From contig NZ_WQBE01000014.1 in the NCBI RefSeq assembly GCF_013032005.1, forward strand, positions 1 through 64,000: DNA of 64,000 nucleotides, given 5' to 3'. A program made the position numbers and the translations under genes. Under the pieces are notes generated by a model that did not search any database, had not been told where the DNA came from, and worked only from the letters and a program-made list of their open reading frames with translations. Of this stretch, positions 27,239 through 36,548 are shown piece after piece; the stretch's first letter is position 1, and every line of letters starts with the position of its first letter. Origin of the DNA: Ruegeria atlantica (lineage in GTDB: Bacteria; Pseudomonadota; Alphaproteobacteria; Rhodobacterales; Rhodobacteraceae).

Positions 27239-28896
27239 ATCAGGCATACCTTGGCTTCCAGTTCTTCGATCAGGACGCGCTGGTTTTCGCTGTAATCGAC
27301 AGGTACGTCGATCAGATGCACGCCACCCGATGCAAAGGCGGCCTCGAATGTCGGAACCAAGTCTTCGGTGCGTTCGACGCGGTGGCCGGTTGCGCCATAG
27401 CTGTTGGCGTATTGCACAAAATCGGGATTGTTGAATTCCAACCCCCAATCGTCAAACCCTGCATGAGCCTGTTTCCAGCGGATCATTCCGTAAGAGCTGT
27501 CATTCAGCACGGTCACCACCAGATTCAACCCCAGCCGCACGGCGGTTTCCAGCTCCTGACTGTTCATCATGAATCCACCATCGCCACAGATCGCCATGAC
27601 CCGGCGGCCAGGATACTGCATCGCCGCCATCATCGCCGAGGGCAATCCCGCCCCCATCGTCGCCAGCGCGTTGTCCAGCAGCACGGTGTTGGGCTCATAA
27701 GCTTTATAGTTTCGGGCATACCAGATCTTGTAGATGCCGTTGTCCAGCGCGATTATGTCGCTGTCACCCATCACCTTGCGGGTGTCGGCAACGATACGCT
27801 GCGGGATGATCGGAAAGCGCGGATCATCGGCCCCTTCGGATGTGTGTTTTTCCGTCTCCTCGCGTACAAGCCGGAAATAGCTGTCATCAAACTCCAGCGG
27901 ACCGTCGAGGATTTCGGCCAGGCGCGTGATTGATTTGGCCAGATCACCGACAACTTCGATCTGCGGGAAATAGACCTGATCAACCTGCGCCGCCTTGTAG
28001 TTCACATGAATGACCTTGGTGCCGCCCTCTTCCATAAAGAAAGGAGGCTTTTCCACGACATCATGGCCGACATTGATGATCAGGTCGGCCCGGTCGATGG
28101 CGCAGTGCAGATAGTCGCCGTCGCTTAACGCGGCCGTTCCCATGAACAGCTCAGACCGTTCATCAATGACACCTTTGCCCATTTGTGTGTCAAAGAACGG
28201 GATCTGAGTGTCAGCCACAAACCGGCTGAGCGCTTTGCGCGCGTCCTTGCGATTGGCCCCGGCCCCCAGCAAAAGCAGGGGCATCTTTGCTGATCGGATC
28301 AGTTCAGAGGCTTCCTGCAAAACCGTATGATCCGCCACAGCATAGTGGCGCGGATGAGGCTGCAGAACTGGTGCATCGGTGGCTTCAGCCGCAATATCTT
28401 CTGGCAGTTCCAGCAATACCGCGCCGGGGCGCTCTTCCTCGGCCACGCGGAACGCCTCGCGGATCAGGGCAGGGATCGTGTTGCCATGCACGATCTGCTT
28501 AGACATCTTGCAGATCGGGTCAAACAGACCGACCACATCGATGATCTGGAATTGCCCCTGTTTGGATTTCTTGATCGGCTTTTGCCCGGTGATCATAATC
28601 AGGGGCATCCCCCCCAAATGGGCATATGCAGCCGGAGTTGCGAAGTTTGTCGCCCCCGGTCCCAGCGTCGCCATGCAGACACCTGCCTTGCCGGTCAAAC
28701 GGCCATAGGTGGCCGCCATAAAGGCCGCGCCCTGTTCGTGGCGCGTCAACACCAATTCGATGGATGACGTGCGCAAGGATTCAAGAACATCAAGGTTTTC
28801 TTCGCCAGGCACAGCAAAAACCCGGGTGACCCCTTCGGCTTCGAGGGCGGCAACAAGCAGGTCAGAGGCTTTGGTCGGAGTAGATTTGGCAGACAT
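27235..28896 (-). CDS. Acetolactate-synthase-like ThDP enzyme
   Basis: About 553 residues with the three domains of the acetolactate synthase/pyruvate oxidase family: Pyr domain with the activating Glu (LTRHEQGAAFMA), central FAD/ADP-like domain, and PP domain with the thiamine motif (GDGGFMMNSQELETA...VLNDSSYG). No small regulatory subunit gene is nearby, so a catabolic rather than isoleucine/valine biosynthetic role is likely. The ATG at 28896 is chosen over the GTG at 28908 because of the ggtgag ribosome site. Coupled to the aldehyde dehydrogenase, it may release an aldehyde by decarboxylation or carboligation that is then oxidised. Confidence 0.85.
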   Translation of the reverse strand: MSAKSTPTKASDLLVAALEAEGVTRVFAVPGEENLDVLESLRTSSIELVLTRHEQGAAFMAATYGRLTGKAGVCMATLGPGATNFATPAAYAHLGGMPLIMITGQKPIKKSKQGQFQIIDVVGLFDPICKMSKQIVHGNTIPALIREAFRVAEEERPGAVLLELPEDIAAEATDAPVLQPHPRHYAVADHTVLQEASELIRSAKMPLLLLGAGANRKDARKALSRFVADTQIPFFDTQMGKGVIDERSELFMGTAALSDGDYLHCAIDRADLIINVGHDVVEKPPFFMEEGGTKVIHVNYKAAQVDQVYFPQIEVVGDLAKSITRLAEILDGPLEFDDSYFRLVREETEKHTSEGADDPRFPIIPQRIVADTRKVMGDSDIIALDNGIYKIWYARNYKAYEPNTVLLDNALATMGAGLPSAMMAAMQYPGRRVMAICGDGGFMMNSQELETAVRLGLNLVVTVLNDSSYGMIRWKQAHAGFDDWGLEFNNPDFVQYANSYGATGHRVERTEDLVPTFEAAFASGGVHLIDVPVDYSENQRVLIEELEAKVCLI

Positions 28897-28949
28897 GGAA
28901 ACACTCACCTAAATGGGGTTTGAAGGGAACTATAGACAGCAATTGCGGG

Positions 28950-30464
28950 TTATTCAGCCGCCGCCACATGTTGCGGTTCGGGATAAAGCTCGCTCATCGG
29001 TAAAGAGCGGCCGTTTTCCAATACCAACCGCGCGTGGTGTCGCCTGAGAAGTCGGGGTTCAGCCACACCGCAGCTATGGGCGATAATGCCGATCTCTTTC
29101 TTCATGTTCATTGCATAGCTGGCCACGCGTTCCGATTTATTGGCCGGGTCCAACCCAAATTGCAGCTTGCGATTGTGAGTGGTGATCCCGGTTGGGCAAG
29201 TGTTTTTGTTGCACTGCAATGCCTGAATGCAGCCCAGGGCAAACATGAACCCGCGGGCCGAGTTGACAAAATCGGCCCCTGCGCAATAGGCCCAGGCCAC
29301 TTCGGACGGGTTGATCATCTTGCCGCTGGCGCAGACCTTGACCCGGTCGCGCAGACCATGCGCGTTCAGCACATCAATGACCAGAGGCAAGCTTTCGCGT
29401 ATCGGCATCCCCATATTGTCGATCAGGCTCATGGGGGCTGCGCCTGTGCCACCATCGGCGCTGTCGATGGTCACGAAATCCGGGGCGCTTTCAACACCGC
29501 GCCGCAGAATTGCAGCACAGAGGTCTTCAAAGAATCCTTGCGCGCCGATCACCGCCTTGAAGCCCACCGGCTTGCCAGTAACTTCCCGCACAAAGGCGAT
29601 CATGTCCAGCAGATCGTTAACGCTGTCGATATCAGGATGCCGGTTCGGGCTGATCGCGTCCTGCCCGGGTTCGATCCCCCGGATTTCGGCAATCTCTTTG
29701 GTGACTTTGACGCCGGGCAGAATACCGCCTTTGCCGGGTTTTGCCCCCTGGCTTAATTTGATCTCGAACATCTTGACGGCATCATGCGCCGCAACCTCGC
29801 GCAGCTTGTCCTCGTCAAACCCGCCTTCGGGTTTACGAACGCCGAATTTGCCGGTTCCGATCTGAAAGACGATGTCGGCGCCGCCTTCCAGATGATATGG
29901 CGACAGCCCGCCTTCGCCCGTGTTCATCCAGATTCCCGCTTTTTTTGCATCCAAAGACAGGGCACGCACCGCCGGGATTGAGATGGCTCCATAACTCATG
30001 CCCGAGATGTTGAAAATCGAACTGGTCTTATAGGGATGACGCGCAAAAGGTCCGATTTCGACCTCGGCGGGTTCCTCGGCGTCTTTCTCCAGCGTTGGAA
30101 ATGGACAGTTGGCGAAGAACACAGTTCCCGACGGCTTCAAATCCCGGCTTGATCCGAAGGCGACAGTGGAATCCACATCCTTGGCCGCCCGGTAAACCCA
30201 GGATCGTTCCGCCCGGTTGAACGGCATCTCCTCTCGGTCCAGTGCAAAGAAATACTGCCGCAGAAACTCACCGACATGTTCGAACCCGTAACGGAACCGC
30301 GCAATGACCGGGTAGTTGCGGCGCAGCGTGCTTTCGGTTTGCGTCCGGTCGCGAACATATAAAACCACAACCCAAAGCGCCGCCAGGCCGACACAAAGGA
30401 CAAAAGAGTACGTAAGTATTTCAAGCAATTGAAAGGCTGCTCCTGAAAACTCTGCCATATTCAT
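28950..30464 (-). CDS. FMN-binding glutamate-synthase-like oxidoreductase, membrane-anchored
   Basis: 504 residues. It starts with a membrane helix (about residues 11-33), followed by the glutamate-synthase FMN barrel (PYKTSSIFNISGMSYGAIS, TIDSADGGTGAAPMSL) and a Cys cluster (GCIQALQCNKNTCPTGITT) like the 3Fe-4S site of GltB. The glutaminase domain and the C-terminal beta helix of true GltB are absent. Such short GltB-like proteins occur with amine and sulfonate catabolism genes. It is first in a three-gene minus-strand set with the ThDP enzyme and the aldehyde dehydrogenase. Confidence 0.85.
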   Translation of the reverse strand: MNMAEFSGAAFQLLEILTYSFVLCVGLAALWVVVLYVRDRTQTESTLRRNYPVIARFRYGFEHVGEFLRQYFFALDREEMPFNRAERSWVYRAAKDVDSTVAFGSSRDLKPSGTVFFANCPFPTLEKDAEEPAEVEIGPFARHPYKTSSIFNISGMSYGAISIPAVRALSLDAKKAGIWMNTGEGGLSPYHLEGGADIVFQIGTGKFGVRKPEGGFDEDKLREVAAHDAVKMFEIKLSQGAKPGKGGILPGVKVTKEIAEIRGIEPGQDAISPNRHPDIDSVNDLLDMIAFVREVTGKPVGFKAVIGAQGFFEDLCAAILRRGVESAPDFVTIDSADGGTGAAPMSLIDNMGMPIRESLPLVIDVLNAHGLRDRVKVCASGKMINPSEVAWAYCAGADFVNSARGFMFALGCIQALQCNKNTCPTGITTHNRKLQFGLDPANKSERVASYAMNMKKEIGIIAHSCGVAEPRLLRRHHARLVLENGRSLPMSELYPEPQHVAAAE

Positions 30465-30684
30465 GTCGAAGCGGGCTCCCGTAGTTGTTTCACTGACCTG
30501 CTTTGCCGCTAGGTAACCTCACGCGGCGTTCACAACACTTAAAGACGCCGATCCGAGTGAACTAGTAAGCCTGCGCGCGATTTGGATCACACCCGCTGAC
30601 AAGCGCGAGACAGAATTTTCCGTATCTGTGAGGTCATTGAAACAAATTGGATTGTTGGTGGAAAAATGCGCATCCCTCAGCAGG

Positions 30685-30711
30685 CCGGGCAAAAGCTTTA
30701 ATCTTGCCCGG
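30685..30711 (-). terminator. Hairpin downstream of the metal/B12 importer operon
   Basis: Perfect stem ccgggcaa/ttgcccgg with an 11-nt loop in the gap after the FecCD-type gene stop (30738). No clear T run follows on the minus strand, so termination is uncertain. Confidence 0.45.
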
Positions 30712-30737
30712 GTCGGTTGGTCGGCGGCCTTAAAAAG

Positions 30738-31751
30738 CTACCTCTGGCTTCTCGATGTTCTGAACAGAAGCAGGAACACGAAAACGGAACCAATCGAGGT
30801 GGTAACGATCCCAACGGGCAGTTCTTGCGGAGCCAGCAAAAGGCGGCTGAGAATATCTGAACCTGTCAGCAAGGCTGCCCCGACAATCGCTGCGGTGGGT
30901 AATAGATGCCGGTGCAACGGCCCTGCGATCCCACGGGCGATATGAGGGACCATCAAGCCGACGAAACCGATCACGCCAGCCACCGAGACGAACACAGCTG
31001 TTGCGAGGGCCGCGACAAAGAACATGCTGAACCGTAGCCCCTGCACCGGCACGCCCAGCGTTGCAGCTGTCAGGTCTCCGGTCAGCAATGCGTCTAGCCA
31101 GCGGGCGCGATAGAGCGCGTAGGCCAGAATAAGCAGCAATCCGGCGCAGACCAGCGGGAACGTCTCCCACCGGGCTAGGCCCAGACCGCCCAGCATCCAG
31201 AAGATCACCGAATGCGCGGCGCGGCTGTCGCCTGCGAAAATCAGATAGTTGGTGATTGCAGAGAACAAGAAGGACACGGCGAGACCGGCCAGTATCAGTT
31301 TCTCGGGCGCGCTTGTACGCAACCCGTGAACCAGTGCCAGCACGATACCCGACGCCACAAGCCCTCCGCAAAACGCGGCCAGCGGTAAGGTCCAAAAACC
31401 CAGAATATCCCCGGTCACTGTGATGACGAACACGGCACCTGCCGCCGCGCCCGAGGACAGGCCAAACAAAAACGGGTCGGCCAAGTCGTTGCGTGTTGTG
31501 GTTTGCAAAACCACACCGACAATGCCCAAACCAGCCCCGATCACGGCCGCGAACAAGGCGCGCGGCAGGCGCAGGTCAAAGACGATCCGGTGCAGCGGTG
31601 ACATCTCTCCTTCACTCAGCCCCGTTCCCAGCAGTATAGCCGTGACCGTGTCCGTGACAGGGATGGATGTTGTGCCATAGATGGTGGACATCAGTAAGAG
31701 GGCGGCCAATATGGCCGCCCCCAGCACAAGTGTCAGGCCCAGTCGGCCCAT
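30738..31751 (-). CDS. FecCD/BtuC-type ABC permease
   Basis: 337 residues, about nine to ten membrane helices, the normal size for the FecCD family that imports siderophores, haem or cobalamin. Typical segments are LPRALFAAVIGAGLGIVGVVLQ, PFLFGLSSGAAAGA and GVIGFVGLMVPHIAR (ATPase contact). It is the last gene of the riboswitch-led operon, 1 bp after the binding-protein stop. By context it imports a corrinoid or a cobalt chelate. Confidence 0.9.
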   Translation of the reverse strand: MGRLGLTLVLGAAILAALLLMSTIYGTTSIPVTDTVTAILLGTGLSEGEMSPLHRIVFDLRLPRALFAAVIGAGLGIVGVVLQTTTRNDLADPFLFGLSSGAAAGAVFVITVTGDILGFWTLPLAAFCGGLVASGIVLALVHGLRTSAPEKLILAGLAVSFLFSAITNYLIFAGDSRAAHSVIFWMLGGLGLARWETFPLVCAGLLLILAYALYRARWLDALLTGDLTAATLGVPVQGLRFSMFFVAALATAVFVSVAGVIGFVGLMVPHIARGIAGPLHRHLLPTAAIVGAALLTGSDILSRLLLAPQELPVGIVTTSIGSVFVFLLLFRTSRSQR

Positions 31752-31752
31752 A

Positions 31753-32700
31753 TCAGTTGAGGCCTGGATGCATGGCTTGAGCCATTTTCGAAATCGCTTC
31801 GATATTTGCCGGTCCGGGGGTCAATTCCTCGTACCGCAGACCGATCCAGCGCTCGTTTTTCACGGCTTCGGTCTGTGACATCACTGGATGTTCCTGTAGA
31901 AATTTGAACGTGTCCGCAGCGCCATTGCCTGTCTGATAATCAAGCAGCACAAGGAATTCCGGGTTTGCGGCGGCGACCGCCTCCCACGAGGTTCGACCCC
32001 AGCTTGTTTCCATGTCGTGGGTCACGTTTTCACCACCCGCGGCAGCAATCATAGCATCGGGGATGGCGAACTTACCTGCGGTGAAGGGTGCGTCCGCCGG
32101 GCCGTCGAGCAAGAAAACGCGGGGTTTCGCCAGGTCGGCAGTCTGCGCTTCGATCGCTGAGAGTTCGTCTTTCCAGCCCGTGACCAGCGCCTCGGCCTTG
32201 TCTTCGACGTGCATGACCTGACCCAGGCGCAGGACGTCATTGAACAGCAGGTCCATGCTGGCTTCGGGGCGATCCTTGTCCAGATGCACACAGCTTTCGG
32301 TCAAGATCATGGTTTTGATACCAAAGGGCTCCAGCGTATCCGGGGTCACATCTCCGCCCGGTTTCATGCCGTAATACCAGCCAGCAAAAAACAGGTCGGG
32401 TTCCACGGCAACAAGGTTTTCGACAGTTGGGTATTTCGGTGCCAGTTCGGGGATATCACCGCGCAGGGTGTCGAATTCCGGGCTGGTTTTGTACCAGCCG
32501 GTGATGCCGGTCAGCCCGACGATCTTGTCCTGCAGGCCCAACGCGAAGGCCATATCGGTCATGTTCATGTCATGCACAACCAGACGCTCGGGCTGGGTTT
32601 CGAACACCAGCGGCGCTCCGCAGTTGTCGACGATGACCTCGTGGGCGGACGCACCGCCTGCCATGGCTGTGACCAGCGCCACGGACCAGATGTGTTTCAT
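31753..32700 (-). CDS. FecB/BtuF-type periplasmic binding protein
   Basis: 315 residues with a signal peptide (about 19 residues ending GASA). The class III binding-protein fold is shown by PERLVVHDMNMTDMAFALGLQDKIVGLTG and DLFFAGWYYGM. Four Cys are present in the mature part or near it (DNCGAP, ESCVH among them), and several His/Met, which could suit metal-containing ligands. It belongs to the operon under the cobalamin riboswitch. Confidence 0.87.
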   Translation of the reverse strand: MKHIWSVALVTAMAGGASAHEVIVDNCGAPLVFETQPERLVVHDMNMTDMAFALGLQDKIVGLTGITGWYKTSPEFDTLRGDIPELAPKYPTVENLVAVEPDLFFAGWYYGMKPGGDVTPDTLEPFGIKTMILTESCVHLDKDRPEASMDLLFNDVLRLGQVMHVEDKAEALVTGWKDELSAIEAQTADLAKPRVFLLDGPADAPFTAGKFAIPDAMIAAAGGENVTHDMETSWGRTSWEAVAAANPEFLVLLDYQTGNGAADTFKFLQEHPVMSQTEAVKNERWIGLRYEELTPGPANIEAISKMAQAMHPGLN

Positions 32701-32718
32701 TGGGGAATGTTCCTTGGT

Positions 32719-33504
32719 TTAGGTTGAGATTGTGGATTTTCGGATATCCAGCGCTGGAATCACGCGGCCTTCGTGGTGAAAGCACAGGTATTCAACGCCA
32801 AAAGTATCGCGGACCCGCTCGGGGGTCAGCACTTCGGCCACGGGGCCAAATCCCGTGAGCCGCGTAGATTTCATCAGCGCCACGTGGGTGGCAAATTCCG
32901 GGATCATGACCAGATCATGGACAATCATCACAACCGTGATGCCCAGTTCGGCGACCAGAGACAGCATCCGACCCTTGGCATCCGGATCGAGATGGTTGGT
33001 CGGCTCATCCAGGAACAACAACGATGGGTTCTGTGCCAGTGCCCGGGCGATATGCGCGCGCTGACGTTCGCCCCCGGACAGTACCGTCATGCGCTTGTCT
33101 GCCAGCGCGCCAAGGTCGGTCAGCTCAAGGATTCTGTTCAGTTCTCTGGCATGTTCATCCGCCGAACGGTCGGCCCAGATCGGAATCTGGCCCATGGCAA
33201 CATAGTCCCGCAGTAGCAACCTGCCATCCGGTTGTTCTTGCTGGCCCACAACAGCGATCATGCGGGCGCGTTCCATTGCGGGCATATGTTTCAGGCTGCG
33301 TTCCTTGACCAATACATTGCCCAATAAAATCTCAGCCGCCCCGCACAGAAGGTTCAAAAGCGTGGTTTTTCCCGCCCCATTTGGACCGGCAATTGCCAGT
33401 ATCGCACCCTCGGCCAATTCAAACGAGACGCCTTGCAGAAGAACGTCACCATTGAGCGCATAATATTCGAGATCACGCGCAACCAGAAAAGATGAGGTCG
33501 TCAT
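32719..33504 (-). CDS. FepC/BtuD-type ABC ATPase
   Basis: 261 residues. Walker A GPNGAGKT at 40-47, signature LSGGERQRAHIARAL, Walker B LLFLDEPTNHLD and switch His (IVHD). The ATG at 33504 follows a ggagga ribosome site and overlaps the DUF1636 stop (ATGA), so the start is fixed; an upstream in-frame extension lies in the DUF1636 gene. It powers the FecCD-type permease. Confidence 0.92.
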   Translation of the reverse strand: MTTSSFLVARDLEYYALNGDVLLQGVSFELAEGAILAIAGPNGAGKTTLLNLLCGAAEILLGNVLVKERSLKHMPAMERARMIAVVGQQEQPDGRLLLRDYVAMGQIPIWADRSADEHARELNRILELTDLGALADKRMTVLSGGERQRAHIARALAQNPSLLFLDEPTNHLDPDAKGRMLSLVAELGITVVMIVHDLVMIPEFATHVALMKSTRLTGFGPVAEVLTPERVRDTFGVEYLCFHHEGRVIPALDIRKSTIST

Positions 33505-33857
33505 GATGGCTCCTCCAATTGAATTCGAGGCAAACGAGAAAGGGTTTTTGTAAACAGTGGTTGCGGCCGGTCCGTCGCGTTGGTCCAACCGTCTGCGAAG
33601 TTGCGGTACTGATGTGCGAATTCCGCCAGCGCGTCGACATCTTCTGCAGTTTCAATATCGCCGAACAGGTAGTGTGCTTTGCCGACAGCCTGAAATCCGA
33701 CGGCCGTTGGTCGCGCGCAGCCCGCCATGCAGGTAACGGTGCGCACTGCGAACCCGGTTGGCAACCTGCCGATCAACGCATTGCGCATGACATCAACAGA
33801 CAATGCGCCGGTACAGGTCGAGCAGATCAGAAGGAAATGGTCAGGTGTTTCCGGCAA
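33501..33857 (-). CDS. DUF1636 metal-binding-type protein
   Basis: 118 residues. Cys pattern LICSTCTGA near the N-terminus and TCMAGCARPTAVGF in the middle, the DUF1636 signature (thioredoxin-like ferredoxin fold suspected to hold a metal). DUF1636 genes are often found with cobalamin or cobalt uptake genes, which fits this operon. It starts at a TTG (33857) with ggag upstream, inside the end of a short upstream reading frame. Role may be handling of the metal or sensing; not shown. Confidence 0.78.
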   Translation of the reverse strand: MPETPDHFLLICSTCTGALSVDVMRNALIGRLPTGFAVRTVTCMAGCARPTAVGFQAVGKAHYLFGDIETAEDVDALAEFAHQYRNFADGWTNATDRPQPLFTKTLSRLPRIQLEEPS

Positions 33858-33927
33858 AGTCCGCTCCGCTTGAAGCCAAGCGCGGACAGAAGGTGCCGAT
33901 CATGTACACACGTTTCAGACGTGCCAT
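33841..33927 (-). CDS. Possible 28-codon leader peptide
   Basis: ATG at 33927 with a near-ideal aaggagg five bases upstream, ending at a TGA at 33841 that overlaps the start of the DUF1636 gene by 17 bp in another frame. The product MARLKRVYMIGTFCPRLA... is short and basic. It lies between the riboswitch and DUF1636. It may couple translation to the weak TTG start, or be a relic of a longer N-terminus. Confidence 0.4.
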   Translation of the reverse strand: MARLKRVYMIGTFCPRLASSGADFAGNT

Positions 33928-33969
33928 CAAAGCCTCCTTCCAGGACGCCCCGCCCCGGGTTGGTTGAAC

Positions 33970-34145
33970 ATGTGATGGCAGGTCTCCTGACTTGCGGGTC
34001 GATGCTTGGCCATCCTTCCCGGCCCAATGACCAGTGGATTTTGGCGTCGCTCACCGCTTACAGTTGCGGGGGCAGTCACGGATTTGGCGCCAAAGTGGCG
34101 AACCGCACCGTATTCCCTTTTCATCCCTTGGGCGCACCATCGGGA
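33970..34145 (-). ncRNA. Cobalamin riboswitch
   Basis: On the minus strand, in order: aagggaatacggtgcgg, the conserved core gcccccgcaactgtaa, and the B12 box agtcaggagacctgcc (33977-33993 region). These are the hallmarks of the AdoCbl riboswitch and sit about 45 bp before the leader ORF. It is predicted to shut off the DUF1636-ABC operon when coenzyme B12 is plentiful, which makes a corrinoid or cobalt the likely imported ligand. The remainder of the gap up to 34331 holds no gene. Confidence 0.92.
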
Positions 34146-34331
34146 ACCATCTGGCCCTTGCTTGTCTTAGACTGGGGGCCATGTCAATCACGATTTGAAA
34201 CAACAACTTTTCGATCGGAACTCAAACGCTCAGGGTTTCGAAGTCTGCCGCATGCGTTTTCGCTGCAAGTGCGGCACCCAGTGTCGCATGGGTCGCGACA
34301 GCATACTGTGTTAGAGGTGGCATTTTTTCCT

Positions 34332-34604
34332 TCATGTTTGAGAATTTAATTTGAAAACAGTCGATTGCCGGTCACGCGCGAGCGTTCGGGCTTCGGCCTG
34401 GCTGAGTGACACGAGCGTTTCTTCTGATGAAAGCCCCTTGGCCCGCGATTTTGACCAGATGCGGCGCGCGGATACCGGGGACCATGGCAATGCCGCTTCT
34501 GACAACCACTGTCGCAACGGGGCTGGAAGGCCGTCAAACACATCCATCGGATCGGTTGATCGATGCTTGCGGCGCAAGCTGCATTGCCCGAGGTTACGTC
34601 TCAT
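34332..34604 (-). CDS. DUF6525-like small protein
   Basis: 90 residues: MDVFDGLPAPLRQWLSEAALPWSPVSARRIW, then GLSSEETLVSLSQAEARTLARDR. This pattern is common in small Rhodobacteraceae proteins of unknown function. Its ATG overlaps the stop of the DUF1826 gene (ATGA), making it the third gene of the ZigA operon. Function unknown. Confidence 0.6.
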   Translation of the reverse strand: MRRNLGQCSLRRKHRSTDPMDVFDGLPAPLRQWLSEAALPWSPVSARRIWSKSRAKGLSSEETLVSLSQAEARTLARDRQSTVFKLNSQT

Positions 34605-35236
34605 GCTTCGGTTTCCGGATTTTCCACTGGGTCCAAAACCAAGACGAGACGGGATTCACTGGTACCTTCGATCGGAGGCGAGCGATGCACCACCCCTGAC
34701 GATGGGCGCTCGGGCCAGAGTGTTCCCCGTAGCAGGATCGGAGCGCCGGTCTGAACGGTAAACACAAGCGCGGGATCCTTTCCATCAGTCGAGGTGCCGT
34801 ATTGTGTTCCAGTGCCACGATAGGTGCAGACCAACCGGGCGGTGACAGCATCGGTATGAAATTTACGGCAAGCATTGGTGGTGACAACATCCAGCCGCAG
34901 CCGCAAGAAGTTGGCGTTCATCAGTTCACAGAAAATGTCGGCCAGAGAAGCGATATCATCTTGAAGCCACGCTCTTTCAGTCCCGTCAGGCATGCCGGAG
35001 ATATCGCAGAGTTGCTCCACGGTCGTCTTAACGGCGCTTGGTGGAAGAATGACTCGCCCACTTGGCAAAACCTTGGGATCAAGTTGGTTAAGCCAGCTTT
35101 GCATATCCGGCGGGGTTCGCCGGCGCCAAATCAAAGCGGCACAGTTTGGCTGTGCAAAAGTGCGGAGTGCCGCCGGATCATCTGCGAAGCTCACACCGGT
35201 GACCTTGTCTTTCACGGGCTTTCTAACGAAGTTCAT
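34601..35236 (-). CDS. DUF1826 protein
   Basis: 211 residues beginning [14 protein letters not shown]; the ATG at 35236 overlaps the stop of the GTPase gene. The C-terminal half has [22 protein letters not shown], which resembles an iron-binding HxD site of 2-oxoglutarate-type enzymes, but catalysis is not proven. DUF1826 genes commonly follow COG0523 GTPase genes of the zinc-starvation group, so a role in metal starvation is inferred. Confidence 0.72.
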   Translation of the reverse strand: MNFVRKPVKDKVTGVSFADDPAALRTFAQPNCAALIWRRRTPPDMQSWLNQLDPKVLPSGRVILPPSAVKTTVEQLCDISGMPDGTERAWLQDDIASLADIFCELMNANFLRLRLDVVTTNACRKFHTDAVTARLVCTYRGTGTQYGTSTDGKDPALVFTVQTGAPILLRGTLWPERPSSGVVHRSPPIEGTSESRLVLVLDPVENPETEA

Positions 35237-36444
35237 GCGGCATCCTCTGCCCGGCGCCAAATCGGGAAGGGGTCCGGCAAGTCCGGCAAATTGTCGGGCC
35301 CTGCCGCCGTAACTGCTGGAATAAGGCAATTGTCCAATCGTGCCTTCAAACTTTGCCAGTCGATCCCAGCACCGATGAAAACGATCTCTTGACGGCGGTC
35401 GCCCCACGGCTCTTGCCAGTGGGCCTGCATATAGGCGCGGGCGCTGTCATGTGCGGGGCGTCGCTCTTCGGGAACTGATGCCCACCAGGTGCCGAGTGGC
35501 TTGACGCTGGACAATGCACCGGCGAGTGAAAATTCAGCCACCCAGTCGGGGCGTGTCGAAATCCAAAAGTGGCCTTTGGCCCGGATCACCCCTGGCAGAT
35601 CACCGTTGAGAACGTCCAAAATGCGTTCGGGAACGAACGGAAGTCGCGCCCGGTAAACGTATGACGCAACCCCGTATTCTTCAGTCTCAGGCACATGGTC
35701 GGCAAAGCCATACAGCTCCTTTGCCCACATCGGGTGTTCATGGGCTTGCTCGAAGTCAAACAGGCCGGTGTCCAGGATCTTTTCTGCGGCAACTTCCGAA
35801 TGGTTGGTCTCGATGATCTCGGCATCTGCATTCAGACTGCGGATGATCTTGCGGGCCGCATCAACTTTTTCTGACCCCGCATCATCAACCTTGTTCAGGA
35901 TCACCACATCAGAGAATTCTATTTGATCCGTAAGCAAGTGGACCAGAGTTCGCTCGTCTTCCTCTCCCATCGTTTCGCCTCGGTCTCGTAGGAAATCGTG
36001 GGACGAGAAATCGTTCAGCAAGTTCACCGCATCGACAACCGTTACCATGGTGTCAAGCCGCGCCACGTCGGACAAGCTGTCGCCAGCTTCATCCCGGAAA
36101 TCGAAAGTTGCTGCAACAGGCAATGGTTCGGAAATGCCTGTGGATTCAATCAGCAGGTAGTCAAAACACCCTTCCGCAGCGAGGCGCCGGACTTCCTCCA
36201 AAAGATCGTCCCGAAGGGTACAACAGATGCAGCCATTCGACATTTCTACCAGAGTTTCATCCGTCCGGCTGAGTTCGGTATCGGCCCGTACCAGATCGGC
36301 GTCGATATTCACCTCGGACATATCATTGACGATAACCGCGACCCGACGCCCTTCGCGGTTGTTCAGGATTCGGTTCAAAAGGGTGGTCTTGCCCGCCCCT
36401 AAGAAGCCGGAAAGGACGGTGACAGGAAGTCGGGTATCTGACAT
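35233..36444 (-). CDS. zigA: COG0523 metallochaperone GTPase (ZigA type)
   Basis: 403 residues. Walker [11 protein letters not shown] (about 12-21), the metal motif [10 protein letters not shown] with CxCC (72-75), and the NKVD guanine motif (about 180). The C-terminal CobW domain contains [14 protein letters not shown] and [33 protein letters not shown], typical of the ZigA/YciC branch that delivers zinc in starvation, not the CobW branch of B12 synthesis. It heads an operon with DUF1826 and DUF6525 genes. It is divergent from an Rrf2-type regulator. Confidence 0.85.
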   Translation of the reverse strand: MSDTRLPVTVLSGFLGAGKTTLLNRILNNREGRRVAVIVNDMSEVNIDADLVRADTELSRTDETLVEMSNGCICCTLRDDLLEEVRRLAAEGCFDYLLIESTGISEPLPVAATFDFRDEAGDSLSDVARLDTMVTVVDAVNLLNDFSSHDFLRDRGETMGEEDERTLVHLLTDQIEFSDVVILNKVDDAGSEKVDAARKIIRSLNADAEIIETNHSEVAAEKILDTGLFDFEQAHEHPMWAKELYGFADHVPETEEYGVASYVYRARLPFVPERILDVLNGDLPGVIRAKGHFWISTRPDWVAEFSLAGALSSVKPLGTWWASVPEERRPAHDSARAYMQAHWQEPWGDRRQEIVFIGAGIDWQSLKARLDNCLIPAVTAAGPDNLPDLPDPFPIWRRAEDAA

Positions 36445-36548
36445 GGGTTGCTCCGAATGGTGCCTTGAGAGTCACGTAACTTACGCAGTTACTAGACGAA
36501 TGCAACAGTTATTGTTACGTGTGGTATCTGCTTGGAGAAGAACGACAA
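36445..36548. promoter_or_regulatory. Divergent zigA/rrf2 control region
   Basis: Contains gtaac-ttacgca-gttac, an inverted repeat with 7-nt spacer near 36475-36491, and acgtaac...gttacgt half sites spanning the gap. These are candidate sites for the Rrf2 protein or for Zur; no exact Zur consensus was recognised. Confidence 0.4.

Noticed and set aside
27239..27448. Longer N-terminus for the aldehyde dehydrogenase
   Set aside because: The extension lies within the ThDP enzyme coding region and reads as Arg-rich nonsense; the overlapping ATG at 27238 fits the family start.
33841..33927. CbtB-type cobalt transporter subunit
   Set aside because: The 28-residue product has no His-rich end and no membrane helix, so it does not match CbtB.
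35233..36444. cobW (B12 synthesis) instead of zigA
   Set aside because: Although a cobalamin riboswitch is close, it is transcribed away from this gene and towards DUF1636; the CICC motif, C-terminal signature and DUF1826 neighbour fit the zinc branch.
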